DNA of 64,000 nucleotides from Corynebacterium amycolatum SK46 (GTDB lineage: Bacteria; Actinomycetota; Actinomycetes; Mycobacteriales; Mycobacteriaceae). Below the pieces are notes generated by a model, which searched no databases, was not told the origin of the DNA, and was given only the letters and a program-made list of their open reading frames with translations. The stretch covers positions 1 to 64,000 of the forward strand of contig NZ_ABZU01000006.1 of the NCBI RefSeq assembly GCF_000173655.1, written 5' to 3'. This document shows, in pieces, positions 56,658 through 64,000 of this stretch (positions are counted from its first letter, which is position 1; each line of letters opens with the position of its first letter). The translations under genes were made by a program, and so were the position numbers.

Positions 56658-57416
56658 TTACTCACCTACGAAACGCGGTGGTCGCTTCTCCAAGAAAGCG
56701 GCCACCGCTTCCTTATGGTCGGCCGAGACCGCCAAACGAGCCTGCGCGTCCGCCTCCGCCGCAGCAGCAGCCAAGGTATCCCGACGCAGCAGAGCCTTAA
56801 TCTCCTTCAGCGCGGCCGTCGGCCCCGCCGCAAACTGGACAGCCAACTCACGTGCCCGAGTCGCTGGATCATCCACCACTTCAGTCACCAGGCCGAGGCT
56901 CAGGGCTTCGTCGGCAAGCACCTTCTTATCGAAGAACAACAGCTCACGCGCCTTCGCGTCGCTGACCATACGCGGCAGCAGCGCCGACATGCCACAGTCC
57001 GTGGCCAGGCCAATCGACGGGAACGCCGCCTTGAACGACGCCTTCGGGCCCGCGATACGGAAATCACAGTGCAGCGCCAGCGACCAACCGGCACCCGCCG
57101 CAGCACCTTCGATAGCGGCAATAACCGGAACATTAATCGCGGTCAGCTCCGCGACCATCGGGTTGTACTCCTCGACAACCTTGCCCATGCCGGCGCCGGA
57201 CTGCAGGTCAGAAATGTGCTCCTTCAAATCCTGGCCCGTACAAAACGCCTTCGGCCCGCCGAGCAGGATAACAGCGCGCACATCCGGCTCCTGCGCACGC
57301 TCAAAAGCGGCCTTTAGCTCCAAGCGGAGATTCTTATCCAGGGAGTTATAGGCATCCGGGCGGTCGATGGTGATGGCTAGAATGCCGTCGGAAAAGTCTT
57401 GAGTAACGTTGCTCAT
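56658..57416 (-). CDS. Enoyl-CoA hydratase/isomerase family protein
   Basis: 252-residue crotonase: FSDGILAITIDRPDAYNSLD, the oxyanion-hole regions KAFCTGQDLKEH and AIEGAAAGAGWSLALHCDFR, and IGLATDCGMSALLPRMV. The usual second catalytic Glu of hydratases (GLxPxxG loop) is replaced here (IGLATDCG), so isomerase activity as in PaaG is possible. The ATG at 57416 gives the family N-terminus. Divergent from the GNAT gene. Confidence 0.87.
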   Translation of the reverse strand: MSNVTQDFSDGILAITIDRPDAYNSLDKNLRLELKAAFERAQEPDVRAVILLGGPKAFCTGQDLKEHISDLQSGAGMGKVVEEYNPMVAELTAINVPVIAAIEGAAAGAGWSLALHCDFRIAGPKASFKAAFPSIGLATDCGMSALLPRMVSDAKARELLFFDKKVLADEALSLGLVTEVVDDPATRARELAVQFAAGPTAALKEIKALLRRDTLAAAAAEADAQARLAVSADHKEAVAAFLEKRPPRFVGE

Positions 57417-57496
57417 AACCTCGCAGGTTATCGCAATCTCCCCCGCCTCGGACGCACTTTTGCACCAAATCACCCGCCGCGAGTAACAAGGGACAC

Positions 57497-58048
57497 ATGA
57501 CACTTCCACGCCCCGCCACGCCTGACGACGTCCACGAGATCGTCGACCTCATCAAAGACCTGGCGGCCTACGAAAAAGAACCCGATGCCGTCCGCCTGAC
57601 CCCGGAGCGGCTGCGCGAACAGCTCTTCGGGGACAATCCTGCGATTTTCTGCCACGTCGTCGACTCCACATCCGGAAATTTGGGCGATTGCGCCGGTGGC
57701 GGGGTTGGTGATGGCGGGGTTGGTAGCGGCGGGGTTGGAGGTAGCAGCCCGCGCCTCGACGGCATTGCACTGTGGTTCCTCAACTACTCCACCTGGGAAG
57801 GCACCCACGGCATCTACCTCGAAGACCTCTACGTCCGCCCCGAGGCACGCGGCACCGGCAAGGGCAAAGCACTGCTGCAGAACCTCGCGCGAATTGCCGT
57901 GGAGCGAGGCTACTCACGTGTCGAGTGGTGCGTCCTTAAGTGGAATCAACCCTCCATCGACTTCTACCGCTCCCTCGGTGCCTTCCCCATGGACGACTGG
58001 GACACCTTCCGCCTCACAGGACAGCCGCTCGCTGACTTCGGGGCGTAG
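57497..58048 (+). CDS. GNAT acetyltransferase with glycine-repeat insertion
   Basis: 183 residues, similar to spermine/spermidine or diamine acetyltransferases: PRPATPDDVHEIVDLIKDLA, ALWFLNYSTWEGTHGIYLED, acetyl-CoA site VRPEARGTGKGKALLQNLA, and WNQPSIDFYRSLGA with MDDWDTFRL. Between strands a low-complexity loop GGGVGDGGVGSGGVGG is encoded by a tandem 15-bp repeat. AAGGGA lies before the ATG. Polyamine or thialysine acetylation is the likely activity. Confidence 0.87.
   Translation: MTLPRPATPDDVHEIVDLIKDLAAYEKEPDAVRLTPERLREQLFGDNPAIFCHVVDSTSGNLGDCAGGGVGDGGVGSGGVGGSSPRLDGIALWFLNYSTWEGTHGIYLEDLYVRPEARGTGKGKALLQNLARIAVERGYSRVEWCVLKWNQPSIDFYRSLGAFPMDDWDTFRLTGQPLADFGA
57698..57742 (+). repeat. 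Three tandem 15-bp units inside the GNAT gene
   Basis: GGCGGGGTTGGTGAT, GGCGGGGTTGGTAGC, GGCGGGGTTGGAGGT. The unit length is a multiple of three, so copy changes only lengthen the Gly/Val loop. Confidence 0.85.
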
Positions 58049-58108
58049 AAAGCGGCGGTTTGGCAGTGCGACGGTGCTGCGCTTCAGCTGCGGTGCGTTT
58101 GCGCGGTG

Positions 58109-58195
58109 AAAAGTCCGGATGTGGATAACTGCTAAACCGGCGTAGTTATCCACAGCCTGCCCTCATAGGCGTTGTCCCCCTACATCCGGACTTTT
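58109..58195. repeat. Nested inverted repeats with two perfect DnaA boxes
   Basis: The outer arms AAAAGTCCGGATGT (58109-58122) and ACATCCGGACTTTT (58182-58195) are exact complements. Inside, GTGGATAACT (58121-58130) and AGTTATCCAC (58144-58153) are also exact complements and make TGTGGATAA and TTATCCACA, both the DnaA consensus, in opposite orientation. It lies between the GNAT and HNH genes. Confidence 0.75.
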
Positions 58196-58207
58196 ACCTT
58201 CAAAGGC

Positions 58208-59425
58208 ATGACAGTTCTTGGGACGCTCGCCACACTGGCCTCGCGCGGAATGGACACGCTGGCGGAACTCCACGCCGCGCGTCCCGACGGCCACGACGCC
58301 ACCTCCCACCTGGCGGCAACCCTCGGCCTTGACCCGGCGCGCCTTCGGCTTTTGCTACGCGTCGCCGCCCACTACCTCCAACCTGCTGACACCGAGGAAA
58401 ACACCAAAGCCCGCGAAGATGCCACAGCCCTGGCCCGCCGACTCGGGCTCAGCCTGGACACCTGCGTGCTTATTGACAAGCGCAGCCGCCAAGCCAACAA
58501 CGCAGAACTCCACGACAACCTGCGCCTCACCTTCGTCGCAGCCGCCGAGCGCCTCGGCTTCGAAGAACTCGATCTCTACATGCGGGAAACTCTCACCGAG
58601 CTCAACACCGAAGACGAACCACCCCAGCACCTACGCGCCCGATTTTCCCGGAAGGTAGACATCCGGGGAATGAAGCATTTCCACATCTCCGGCCCCTCGG
58701 ATATGCTCGACAATCTTCTGTCTCCGCTCACCATCCGCGCCGCAGAAATCCGGAAGTCCCATCCGGAGTTTTCCCACGACCGCTGCGTCGGCCAAGCGCT
58801 TGCCGAGCGCCTCGAGCATGCCGATGCCGCAATGCCCGTCGACAAGCTCGATGAAATGCGCTACCAACCCGCCATCATCATCACCGCGCAAGACATCATC
58901 GACTACAGCCCGCGCTTCGCCGCCACCACCAACGGCTCCGCGCTCGCCCCCGACGTCTTCCTCAACGCTCTACTCGCCGACACCGGGTGGGCCGTGCTTT
59001 ACGACGAACACAGCGCCATTACGGACTTATTTCCCATCGGCAACCCCCGCCTGGCGACTGAAGAGCAGCGCATCGCGATGCTCATCGACAACCCCATCTG
59101 CGCCTGGCCCGGCTGCGAACGTCCCGCCTATAGCGGACAAGCGCACCACCTAGTCGCCCACAAGCACGGCGGCACAACCACGCTGGACAACCTCACCATG
59201 GTCTGTCGCGAACACAACGGGCTTAACGACGACGACCGGGAAGGACGCAACGGGCACCTCGAACGCATCCCCACATCCGGACATATTCGATGGCGCCCGC
59301 CGGACAAAACTCGGCCGCCGCTGTTTAGCAACTCATTTGTGACATCAATGTCCGGGAGGTCCTACGCCGGATACCGCGCGGGCACGACGAGACAGCTCGG
59401 CCCGGAGCCACCACCTCCGGACTAA
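58208..59425 (+). CDS. DUF222/HNH endonuclease family protein (13E12-like)
   Basis: 405 residues. The N-terminal two thirds are the DUF222 helical region (LRLLLRVAAHYLQPADTEEN, ARRLGLSLDTCVLIDKRSRQ); the HNH nuclease is at about 300-345: CAWPGCERPAYSGQAHHLVA, HKHGGTTTLDNLTMVCREHN, with zinc cysteines and the HH catalytic pair. Such genes are repeated in mycobacterial and corynebacterial genomes and often seem mobile. ATG 58208 follows AAAGGC. No transposase or introns seen nearby. Confidence 0.87.
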   Translation: MTVLGTLATLASRGMDTLAELHAARPDGHDATSHLAATLGLDPARLRLLLRVAAHYLQPADTEENTKAREDATALARRLGLSLDTCVLIDKRSRQANNAELHDNLRLTFVAAAERLGFEELDLYMRETLTELNTEDEPPQHLRARFSRKVDIRGMKHFHISGPSDMLDNLLSPLTIRAAEIRKSHPEFSHDRCVGQALAERLEHADAAMPVDKLDEMRYQPAIIITAQDIIDYSPRFAATTNGSALAPDVFLNALLADTGWAVLYDEHSAITDLFPIGNPRLATEEQRIAMLIDNPICAWPGCERPAYSGQAHHLVAHKHGGTTTLDNLTMVCREHNGLNDDDREGRNGHLERIPTSGHIRWRPPDKTRPPLFSNSFVTSMSGRSYAGYRAGTTRQLGPEPPPPD

Positions 59426-59443
59426 ACCCGGATGTACAGGAAA

Positions 59444-59472
59444 ACCCGTCCTAGCGCACTGCTAGAACGGGT
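59444..59472. terminator. Hairpin between the HNH gene and glyA (convergent)
   Basis: ACCCGTCCTAGC and GCTAGAACGGGT pair with one mismatch around a 5-base loop. Serves both genes. Confidence 0.75.
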
Positions 59473-59495
59473 ACTTGCGCTGCAAAAACGCAGAA

Positions 59496-60797
59496 TTAGA
59501 TAAGGTTCCAGTCCTCGATGCCGTCGTAAAGCGGGAATTCCTGAGCGATCTTCGAAACTCGAGCACGCAGGGAGTCAACATCCGCATTCTTGCCGGCGGC
59601 GAGAGCAGTACCGATGACATCGGCGACCTCGGTGAAGGCCTTCTCGTCGAGACCACGGGTGGCCAGCGCCGGAGTACCGATACGAAGTCCGGATGTAACC
59701 ATCGGAGGACGCGGGTCAAACGGAACGGCATTACGGTTAACGGTGATGCCAACAGCGTGGAGCAGATCCTCGGCTTCCTGGCCGTTCATCTCAGAATTGC
59801 GCAGATCCGCCAGAACCAGGTGGACATCGGTGCCGCCAGTGAGAACATCAACGCCAGCCTCGGCGCAGTCGGAAGCGGTGAGACGCTCAGCCAGGATGCG
59901 GGCACCAGCGAGAGTGCGCTCCTGGCGCTCCTTGAACTCCTCGGTACCAGCAATCTTCAGCGCCACGGCCTTGCCGGCGATGGCGTGCATCAGCGGACCA
60001 CCCTGCTGCCCCGGGAAAACAGCGGAGTTCAGCTTCTTGGCGTACTCCTGCTTGGCCAAAATCATGCCCGAACGAGGACCACCGAGGGTCTTGTGAACGG
60101 TGGTCGACACAACATCAGAATGCGGAACCGGCGACGGATGCAGACCAGCGGCAACCAGACCTGCGAAGTGCGCCATGTCCGTCCACAGCTTCGCGCCGAC
60201 CTCATCGGCGATGGAACGGAAAGCTTCGAAGTCGAGGTGACGCGGGTACGCCGACCAACCTGCGATGAGAACATCCGGCTTTTCTGCGAGCGCCTGCTCA
60301 CGCACCTTGTCCATATCGATCCGCATGGTGTCCTTGTCCACACCGTATGCGGCGACGTGGTAGAGCTTGCCGGAGAAGTTGAGCTTCATGCCGTGGGTCA
60401 GGTGACCGCCGTGTGCCAGGTCGAGGCCCATAATCTTGTCGCCGGCGTTGATTAGCGCATGCAGAACGGCAGCGTTGGCCTGCGCGCCTGCGTGCGGCTG
60501 AACGTTGGCGAACTCAGCGCCGAAGAGCTCCTTGGCGCGGTTGCGTGCCATGTCCTCGACGACGTCGACGTATTCGCAGCCGCCGTAGTAACGACGACCC
60601 GGGTAGCCTTCGGCGTACTTGTTGGTCAGAACCGAGCCCTGAGCCTGCAGCACTGCACGTGGAACAAAGTTCTCACTAGCGATCATTTCGAGCATGTCAC
60701 GCTGACGAGAGAGTTCCCCTGCCATTGCCTCTGCGAGGTCGGGATCGAGTTCACGCAGCGATTGGTAGCGGACATCGTTATTGTTAGACCCGGTCAT
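59496..60797 (-). CDS. glyA: Serine hydroxymethyltransferase
   Basis: PLP enzyme making glycine and 5,10-methylene-tetrahydrofolate from serine. 433 residues: [53 protein letters not shown] and the Schiff-base Lys in [25 protein letters not shown] lies upstream of the ATG, somewhat far. Divergent from coaA, as in mycobacteria. Confidence 0.95.
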   Translation of the reverse strand: MTGSNNNDVRYQSLRELDPDLAEAMAGELSRQRDMLEMIASENFVPRAVLQAQGSVLTNKYAEGYPGRRYYGGCEYVDVVEDMARNRAKELFGAEFANVQPHAGAQANAAVLHALINAGDKIMGLDLAHGGHLTHGMKLNFSGKLYHVAAYGVDKDTMRIDMDKVREQALAEKPDVLIAGWSAYPRHLDFEAFRSIADEVGAKLWTDMAHFAGLVAAGLHPSPVPHSDVVSTTVHKTLGGPRSGMILAKQEYAKKLNSAVFPGQQGGPLMHAIAGKAVALKIAGTEEFKERQERTLAGARILAERLTASDCAEAGVDVLTGGTDVHLVLADLRNSEMNGQEAEDLLHAVGITVNRNAVPFDPRPPMVTSGLRIGTPALATRGLDEKAFTEVADVIGTALAAGKNADVDSLRARVSKIAQEFPLYDGIEDWNLI

Positions 60798-60947
60798 GAG
60801 TAGGTTGTCGACCTTTCAATAAAACTTCAATGCCACAGGCCATGCTAGCCCTTTATGGGGCAAACCACGAAAGCAGCACCAATCAAGCATGCCCCCTTTA
60901 TTGACTCGTTTTCCGGTTTTCGGCACCCCCTTGGCACAATTGGAAGT

Positions 60948-61883
60948 ATGACGCGCGCAACATCCCCCAGCCCGTACGTCGAGTTCAAACGTGAGCAGTG
61001 GCGCGAAATGCGCAAGAATATGCCTCTGGTGCTGACGGAAGAGGAAGCTGAACGACTTTCCGGTATCGGTGAAAACATCGACCTGGACGAAGTCGCCGAG
61101 GTCTATCTTCCGCTTTCTCGCCTGATTCACATGCGTGTGGCGGCGCATCGGGAACTGAACGCTGTAACGTCGAACTTCCTTGGGGAGAATCCTTCGAAGG
61201 GGGCGTCGGTGCCGTTTATTATCGGCGTCGCGGGTTCGGTGGCGGTCGGCAAGTCAACGACGGCGCGTTTGCTGCAGGTGCTGCTCGAGCGCTGGGAGAC
61301 TAATCCGCGGGTGGACTTGGTTACTACTGATGGCTTCCTCTACCCTTCTGAGGAATTGAATCGCCGTGGCATTATGCAGCGCAAGGGGTATCCGGAGTCG
61401 TATGATCAGCGTGCGCTAATGCGGTTTGTCACGGCGGTGAAGTCCGGGGCACGGCATGTGAAGGCGCCGGTGTATTCGCACACGCTCTATGACCGGGTGC
61501 CAGGTGAGTTCGTCGATGTTGACCGTCCGGACATTCTCATTCTCGAGGGGCTCAATGTTTTGCAGACGGGTCCGACGCTGATGATTTCCGATCTTTTCGA
61601 TTTCAGTGTCTACGTCGATGCCCCGCGCGCGGACATCGAGCGTTGGTACATCAGCCGTTTCCTCCGTCTCCGCCAGACGGCGTTTCGCGCTCCGGGCGCG
61701 CACTTCGCAGATTACGCCACGCTTGACGACGAAGCTGCGGCCGAGGTGGCCCGACGCATTTGGCAGCAGGTGAACCTGCCGAACCTGACGGAAAATATTT
61801 TGCCCACTCGCGTGCGGGCGTCATTAGTTCTTACGAAGTCTCGGGACCACAAGGTTTCGAGGGTCCGGATGCGCAAACTCTAA
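60948..61883 (+). CDS. coaA: Pantothenate kinase, type I
   Basis: First step of coenzyme A synthesis. 311 residues: P-loop [59 protein letters not shown] and [26 protein letters not shown]. The ATG at 60948 (GGAAG before it) gives the normal length; an earlier ATG at 60855 would add 31 residues. The stop is the first base of a 24-bp palindrome. Confidence 0.94.
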   Translation: MTRATSPSPYVEFKREQWREMRKNMPLVLTEEEAERLSGIGENIDLDEVAEVYLPLSRLIHMRVAAHRELNAVTSNFLGENPSKGASVPFIIGVAGSVAVGKSTTARLLQVLLERWETNPRVDLVTTDGFLYPSEELNRRGIMQRKGYPESYDQRALMRFVTAVKSGARHVKAPVYSHTLYDRVPGEFVDVDRPDILILEGLNVLQTGPTLMISDLFDFSVYVDAPRADIERWYISRFLRLRQTAFRAPGAHFADYATLDDEAAAEVARRIWQQVNLPNLTENILPTRVRASLVLTKSRDHKVSRVRMRKL

Positions 61884-61906
61884 CATCCGGAAATATTTCC
61901 GGATGT
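61883..61906. terminator. 24-bp perfect palindrome between convergent coaA and uppS
   Basis: Arms ACATCCGGAAAT and ATTTCCGGATGT without a spacer. It occupies the whole gap between the two stops and may form the shared terminator, though T-runs are missing. The ACATCCGGA word recurs nearby. Confidence 0.6.
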
Positions 61907-61913
61907 AGGGAGG

Positions 61914-62699
61914 TTATTTGCCGAAGCGGCGTGAGCGCTGCGAAAAGTCTCGAAGTGCACGGAGGAAATCGATGCGGCGGAATTCGGGCCAGTAAGTATC
62001 GGTGAACCAAATCTCGGAGTAAGCGGTTTGCCAGAGGAGGAAGCCACTGAGCCGCTGTTCTCCGGAAGTGCGGATGACTAGATCGGGGTCCGGTTGCCCG
62101 GATGTGTAGAGGCGGCGAGAAATGGCGTCGGTGGTGATGCGCTCCTCAAGCTCGGAAGCATCGATTCCCTCGGCGACTGATTCCCGGATGATTTTGCGTA
62201 CTGCGTCGACGATTTCCTGCCGGCCGCCGTAGCCAACGGCGATGTTGACCTGGATGCCGGTGTTGTTCGCGGTGACTTCTTCGTCGTGGCGCAGTCGGGT
62301 GGTCATTCTTTCCGGAAGGAGCTCAAGGTGGCCGACCATGCGCAGGCGCACGTCGTTAGGCGATTGTGCCAATTCGTCGACGACGTCGGCGATGATGTCG
62401 AACAGTAATTCCAGCTCTTCGGGGTCGCGCCCGAGGTTTTCGGTGGAGAGCAGGTAGATGGTGACCAGCTCGATTTCCTGCTCGGCGCACCAGCCGACGA
62501 ATTCTGCGATTTTTCGGGAGCCAACGCGGTGCCCGTGGCTGACGTCGGTGAATCCAGCCTCCCTCGCCCAGCGGCGGTTGCCATCGGCCATGATGGCAAC
62601 GTGCTTGGGGCGAGGTTTTCCTTCTAGCTCTTGGGCTAGTTTGCGCTCGTAGAGCGGATACGCAATCCGCCGGAGTGAGGACGGCTGGTTTTCTTTCAC
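61914..62699 (-). CDS. uppS: Cis-prenyl diphosphate synthase (UppS family)
   Basis: 261 residues. The active-site loop HVAIMADGNRRWAREAG, LVTIYLLSTENLGRDPEEL, and DPDLVIRTSGEQRLSGFLLW with YSEIWFTDTYWPEFRRID are the UppS signature. The position beside coaA and glyA equals that of Rv1086, the short-chain Z-farnesyl diphosphate synthase, so this may be that paralogue, making a precursor rather than decaprenyl phosphate; residues alone do not prove chain length. GTG 62699 is favoured over a TTG at 62717. Confidence 0.9.
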   Translation of the reverse strand: MKENQPSSLRRIAYPLYERKLAQELEGKPRPKHVAIMADGNRRWAREAGFTDVSHGHRVGSRKIAEFVGWCAEQEIELVTIYLLSTENLGRDPEELELLFDIIADVVDELAQSPNDVRLRMVGHLELLPERMTTRLRHDEEVTANNTGIQVNIAVGYGGRQEIVDAVRKIIRESVAEGIDASELEERITTDAISRRLYTSGQPDPDLVIRTSGEQRLSGFLLWQTAYSEIWFTDTYWPEFRRIDFLRALRDFSQRSRRFGK

Positions 62700-62737
62700 A
62701 TATGTAACTCTACCCAATGGGCACGGCCACTTTGTGC

Positions 62738-63829
62738 TTAGTCACGTGCCTGCCGACGCTTCCGGACTTCTGCCGCAAGCGTACGCAGCAGCCGGTCGGT
62801 GGTTTCCCAATCCATGCACGCATCGGTGACGGACTTGCCGTATACGAGGCCCTTACGACCATCGGTAATTTTTTGCGCACCGGCTTCGAGGAAGGACTCC
62901 ATCATGATGCCGGTGATGCGCTCGTCGCCGCCCCCGATGAGCTTGCCGAGCTCCTCAACGACCTCGGCCTGGCGTACCTCGGATTTTCCGGAATTGGCGT
63001 GGGAGGCATCCACCATGATGCTGACGGTTTGCTCGGACTTGTTCAGGCGAGCTTCGGCGTCGTTAAGCGATTCTTCGTCCCAGTTCGGGCCGGAGGTGCC
63101 GCCGCGGAGGATGAGGTGACAGTTGTGGTTGCCGGCGGTTTCGACGACGGCTGCGCGGCCCTGATCGTTCATGCCGAAGAAGAAGTGTGGATTAGCTGCG
63201 GAGACCAGCGAGTCCACGGCGACCTGGACGTTGCCGTCGGTGCCGTTTTTGAAGCCGATGGGCATGGAAAGTCCGGAAGCGAGCTGGCGGTGGACCTGCG
63301 ACTCCGTGGTGCGCGCACCAATTGCACCCCAGGAGACGGCGTCGGCGATGTATTGAGGGCTGTTGGGTTCGAGGAATTCAGCTCCGGCGGGCAGGCCGGT
63401 GCGCAGGACCTCGATGAGTACCTCGCGGGCCATGTGCAGGCCCTTGTTGATTTTGAAGGAGCTATCCAGGTCGGGGTCGTTGATGAGTCCCTTCCAGCCG
63501 ACGGTGGTGCGCGGCTTTTCGAAGTAGACACGCATGACGACCAGCAGGTCCTCGTCGAGCTCATCGGCGGTGGCCTTGAGGCGGCGGGCGTAGTCGATGG
63601 CGGCCTCGGGGTCGTGAATGGAGCACGGGCCGACAACGACCAGCAGGCGATCGTCCTCGCGGGCGATGACGCGGGCGATGTCGAGTCGCGACTGCTCTAC
63701 CTCGTTAACCAGGCTCGGCGTCAGTGGCTGTTTGGCCATGACCTCTTCTGGGGAGGGCAGGTCGTGGAAGGCTACGACGCGGCGGTTCGCGGTCGAGGCG
63801 GGGGCTTCGAGGGAAGTTGGAGGGGTCAT
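62738..63829 (-). CDS. aroG: 3-deoxy-7-phosphoheptulonate (DAHP) synthase, class I
   Basis: First step of aromatic amino-acid synthesis. 363 residues: LLVVVGPCSIHDPEAAIDYA, MRVYFEKPRTTVGWKGLIND, GAIGARTTESQVHRQLASGL, PIGFKNGTDGNVQVAVDSL and IMVDASHANSGKS with IMMESFLEAGAQ, all typical of the AroF/G/H branch. ATG 63829 follows AAAAGAG at good spacing; an ATG at 63871 would add 14 basic residues without a ribosome site. Which aromatic amino acid inhibits it is not evident. A terminator-like structure precedes it. Confidence 0.93.
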   Translation of the reverse strand: MTPPTSLEAPASTANRRVVAFHDLPSPEEVMAKQPLTPSLVNEVEQSRLDIARVIAREDDRLLVVVGPCSIHDPEAAIDYARRLKATADELDEDLLVVMRVYFEKPRTTVGWKGLINDPDLDSSFKINKGLHMAREVLIEVLRTGLPAGAEFLEPNSPQYIADAVSWGAIGARTTESQVHRQLASGLSMPIGFKNGTDGNVQVAVDSLVSAANPHFFFGMNDQGRAAVVETAGNHNCHLILRGGTSGPNWDEESLNDAEARLNKSEQTVSIMVDASHANSGKSEVRQAEVVEELGKLIGGGDERITGIMMESFLEAGAQKITDGRKGLVYGKSVTDACMDWETTDRLLRTLAAEVRKRRQARD

Positions 63830-63892
63830 CTGAGGTCTCTTTTCTCTGAGCAGTTTTTGTAAGCTACGCATGTTTTTGGCTGTAGATACGAC

Positions 63893-63997
63893 AAAAGGCA
63901 GCGCCCCTATTGGTGGGGCTACTGCCTTTGGCTCCGGTTGGTGGCGACGTGACGATTAGCCGCCGGCTGTGACTAAATCGTCACTGCCTCCGGAGCC
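63893..63997 (-). promoter_or_regulatory. Structured region with terminator hairpin upstream of the DAHP synthase
   Basis: On the minus strand, GGCTCCGG (63990-63997) pairs with CCGGAGCC (63930-63937), enclosing GTGACGATT/AATCGTCAC (63976-63984 and 63949-63957). Then comes the hairpin AAAGGCAG-TA-GCCCC / GGGGC-G-CTGCCTTT with TTTTGTC (63893-63929), a rho-independent terminator. It is either the end of a gene beyond the window or an attenuator of aroG. Confidence 0.55.
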
Positions 63998-64000
63998 TTC

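Noticed and set aside
59475..60455. 326-codon plus-strand frame over glyA
   Set aside because: Antisense to glyA, whose PLP-binding Lys and all motifs are intact on the minus strand.
62717..63862. 381-codon plus-strand frame over the DAHP synthase gene
   Set aside because: Mirror frame of a conserved enzyme; Gly/Val-rich translation with no family features.

Overview
The window reads as chromosome of a Corynebacterium or a close relative in the Mycobacteriales. The evidence is gene content and local synteny: a trehalose synthase/maltokinase pair, the CBS-containing GuaB1 paralogue, a DUF4245-glpX-fumC block next to xseA-xseB and ychF, the methionine transporter pair metP-metS, a DUF5997 gene beside a lone LysR-type ligand domain, and the glyA-coaA-uppS-aroG group. 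Many genes appear to lack leaders (a -10 hexamer about 7 nt before the start codon), as is common in corynebacteria. No rRNA, tRNA or CRISPR array was seen.

Layout. 0-8.5 kb: the 3' part of a sugar ABC-uptake operon (minus strand), a HAD phosphatase, treS-mak (trehalose to maltose-1-phosphate), an ABC exporter and a diacylglycerol kinase-like gene. 8.6-13.8 kb: an alkyl-DHAP-synthase-like flavoenzyme, a decayed gene, glpD and a MalY-type C-S lyase. 13.8-28.2 kb: acid phosphatase, hydroxyacyl-CoA dehydrogenase, lipoproteins, gamma carbonic anhydrase, nicotinamidase, guaB1, glutaminase with a C-terminal STAS-like domain, a frameshifted patatin gene, an M-box (Mg2+) riboswitch before a stand-alone CBS protein, and an MFS exporter.

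28.2-38.2 kb is the accessory part. Decayed genes (amphi-Trp, YtoQ, DUF488, flavin oxidoreductases, an ArfB-like factor with a broken GGQ motif) lie around two metal-resistance modules: cmtR with a P1B-type ATPase, and merR/merA with a small Cys-pair membrane protein. Three copies of the 3' end of ychF (at 31.76, 34.95 and 38.17 kb) bracket these modules, which suggests two tandem integrations at the end of ychF.

38.2-64 kb is mostly conserved core: ychF, an AI-2E family permease, DUF6542, xseA-xseB, DUF4245, glpX, fumC, a TetR/DHA2 efflux pair, acetyltransferases, an alpha/beta hydrolase, an acyl-CoA dehydrogenase, metPS, an enoyl-CoA hydratase, a DUF222-HNH endonuclease, glyA, coaA, uppS and a DAHP synthase with a structured leader. 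Central carbon and trehalose metabolism (treS, mak, glpD, glpX, fumC) and acyl-CoA metabolism dominate.

Unexpected non-coding structure includes an 11-base word, CGTCGTCAAGC, present at least 12 times on both strands and once as an inverted pair between convergent genes, like DNA-uptake words in other bacteria. There is also a pair of inverted perfect DnaA boxes inside a larger inverted repeat, a DtxR-like iron box, and several long perfect palindromes in promoters.
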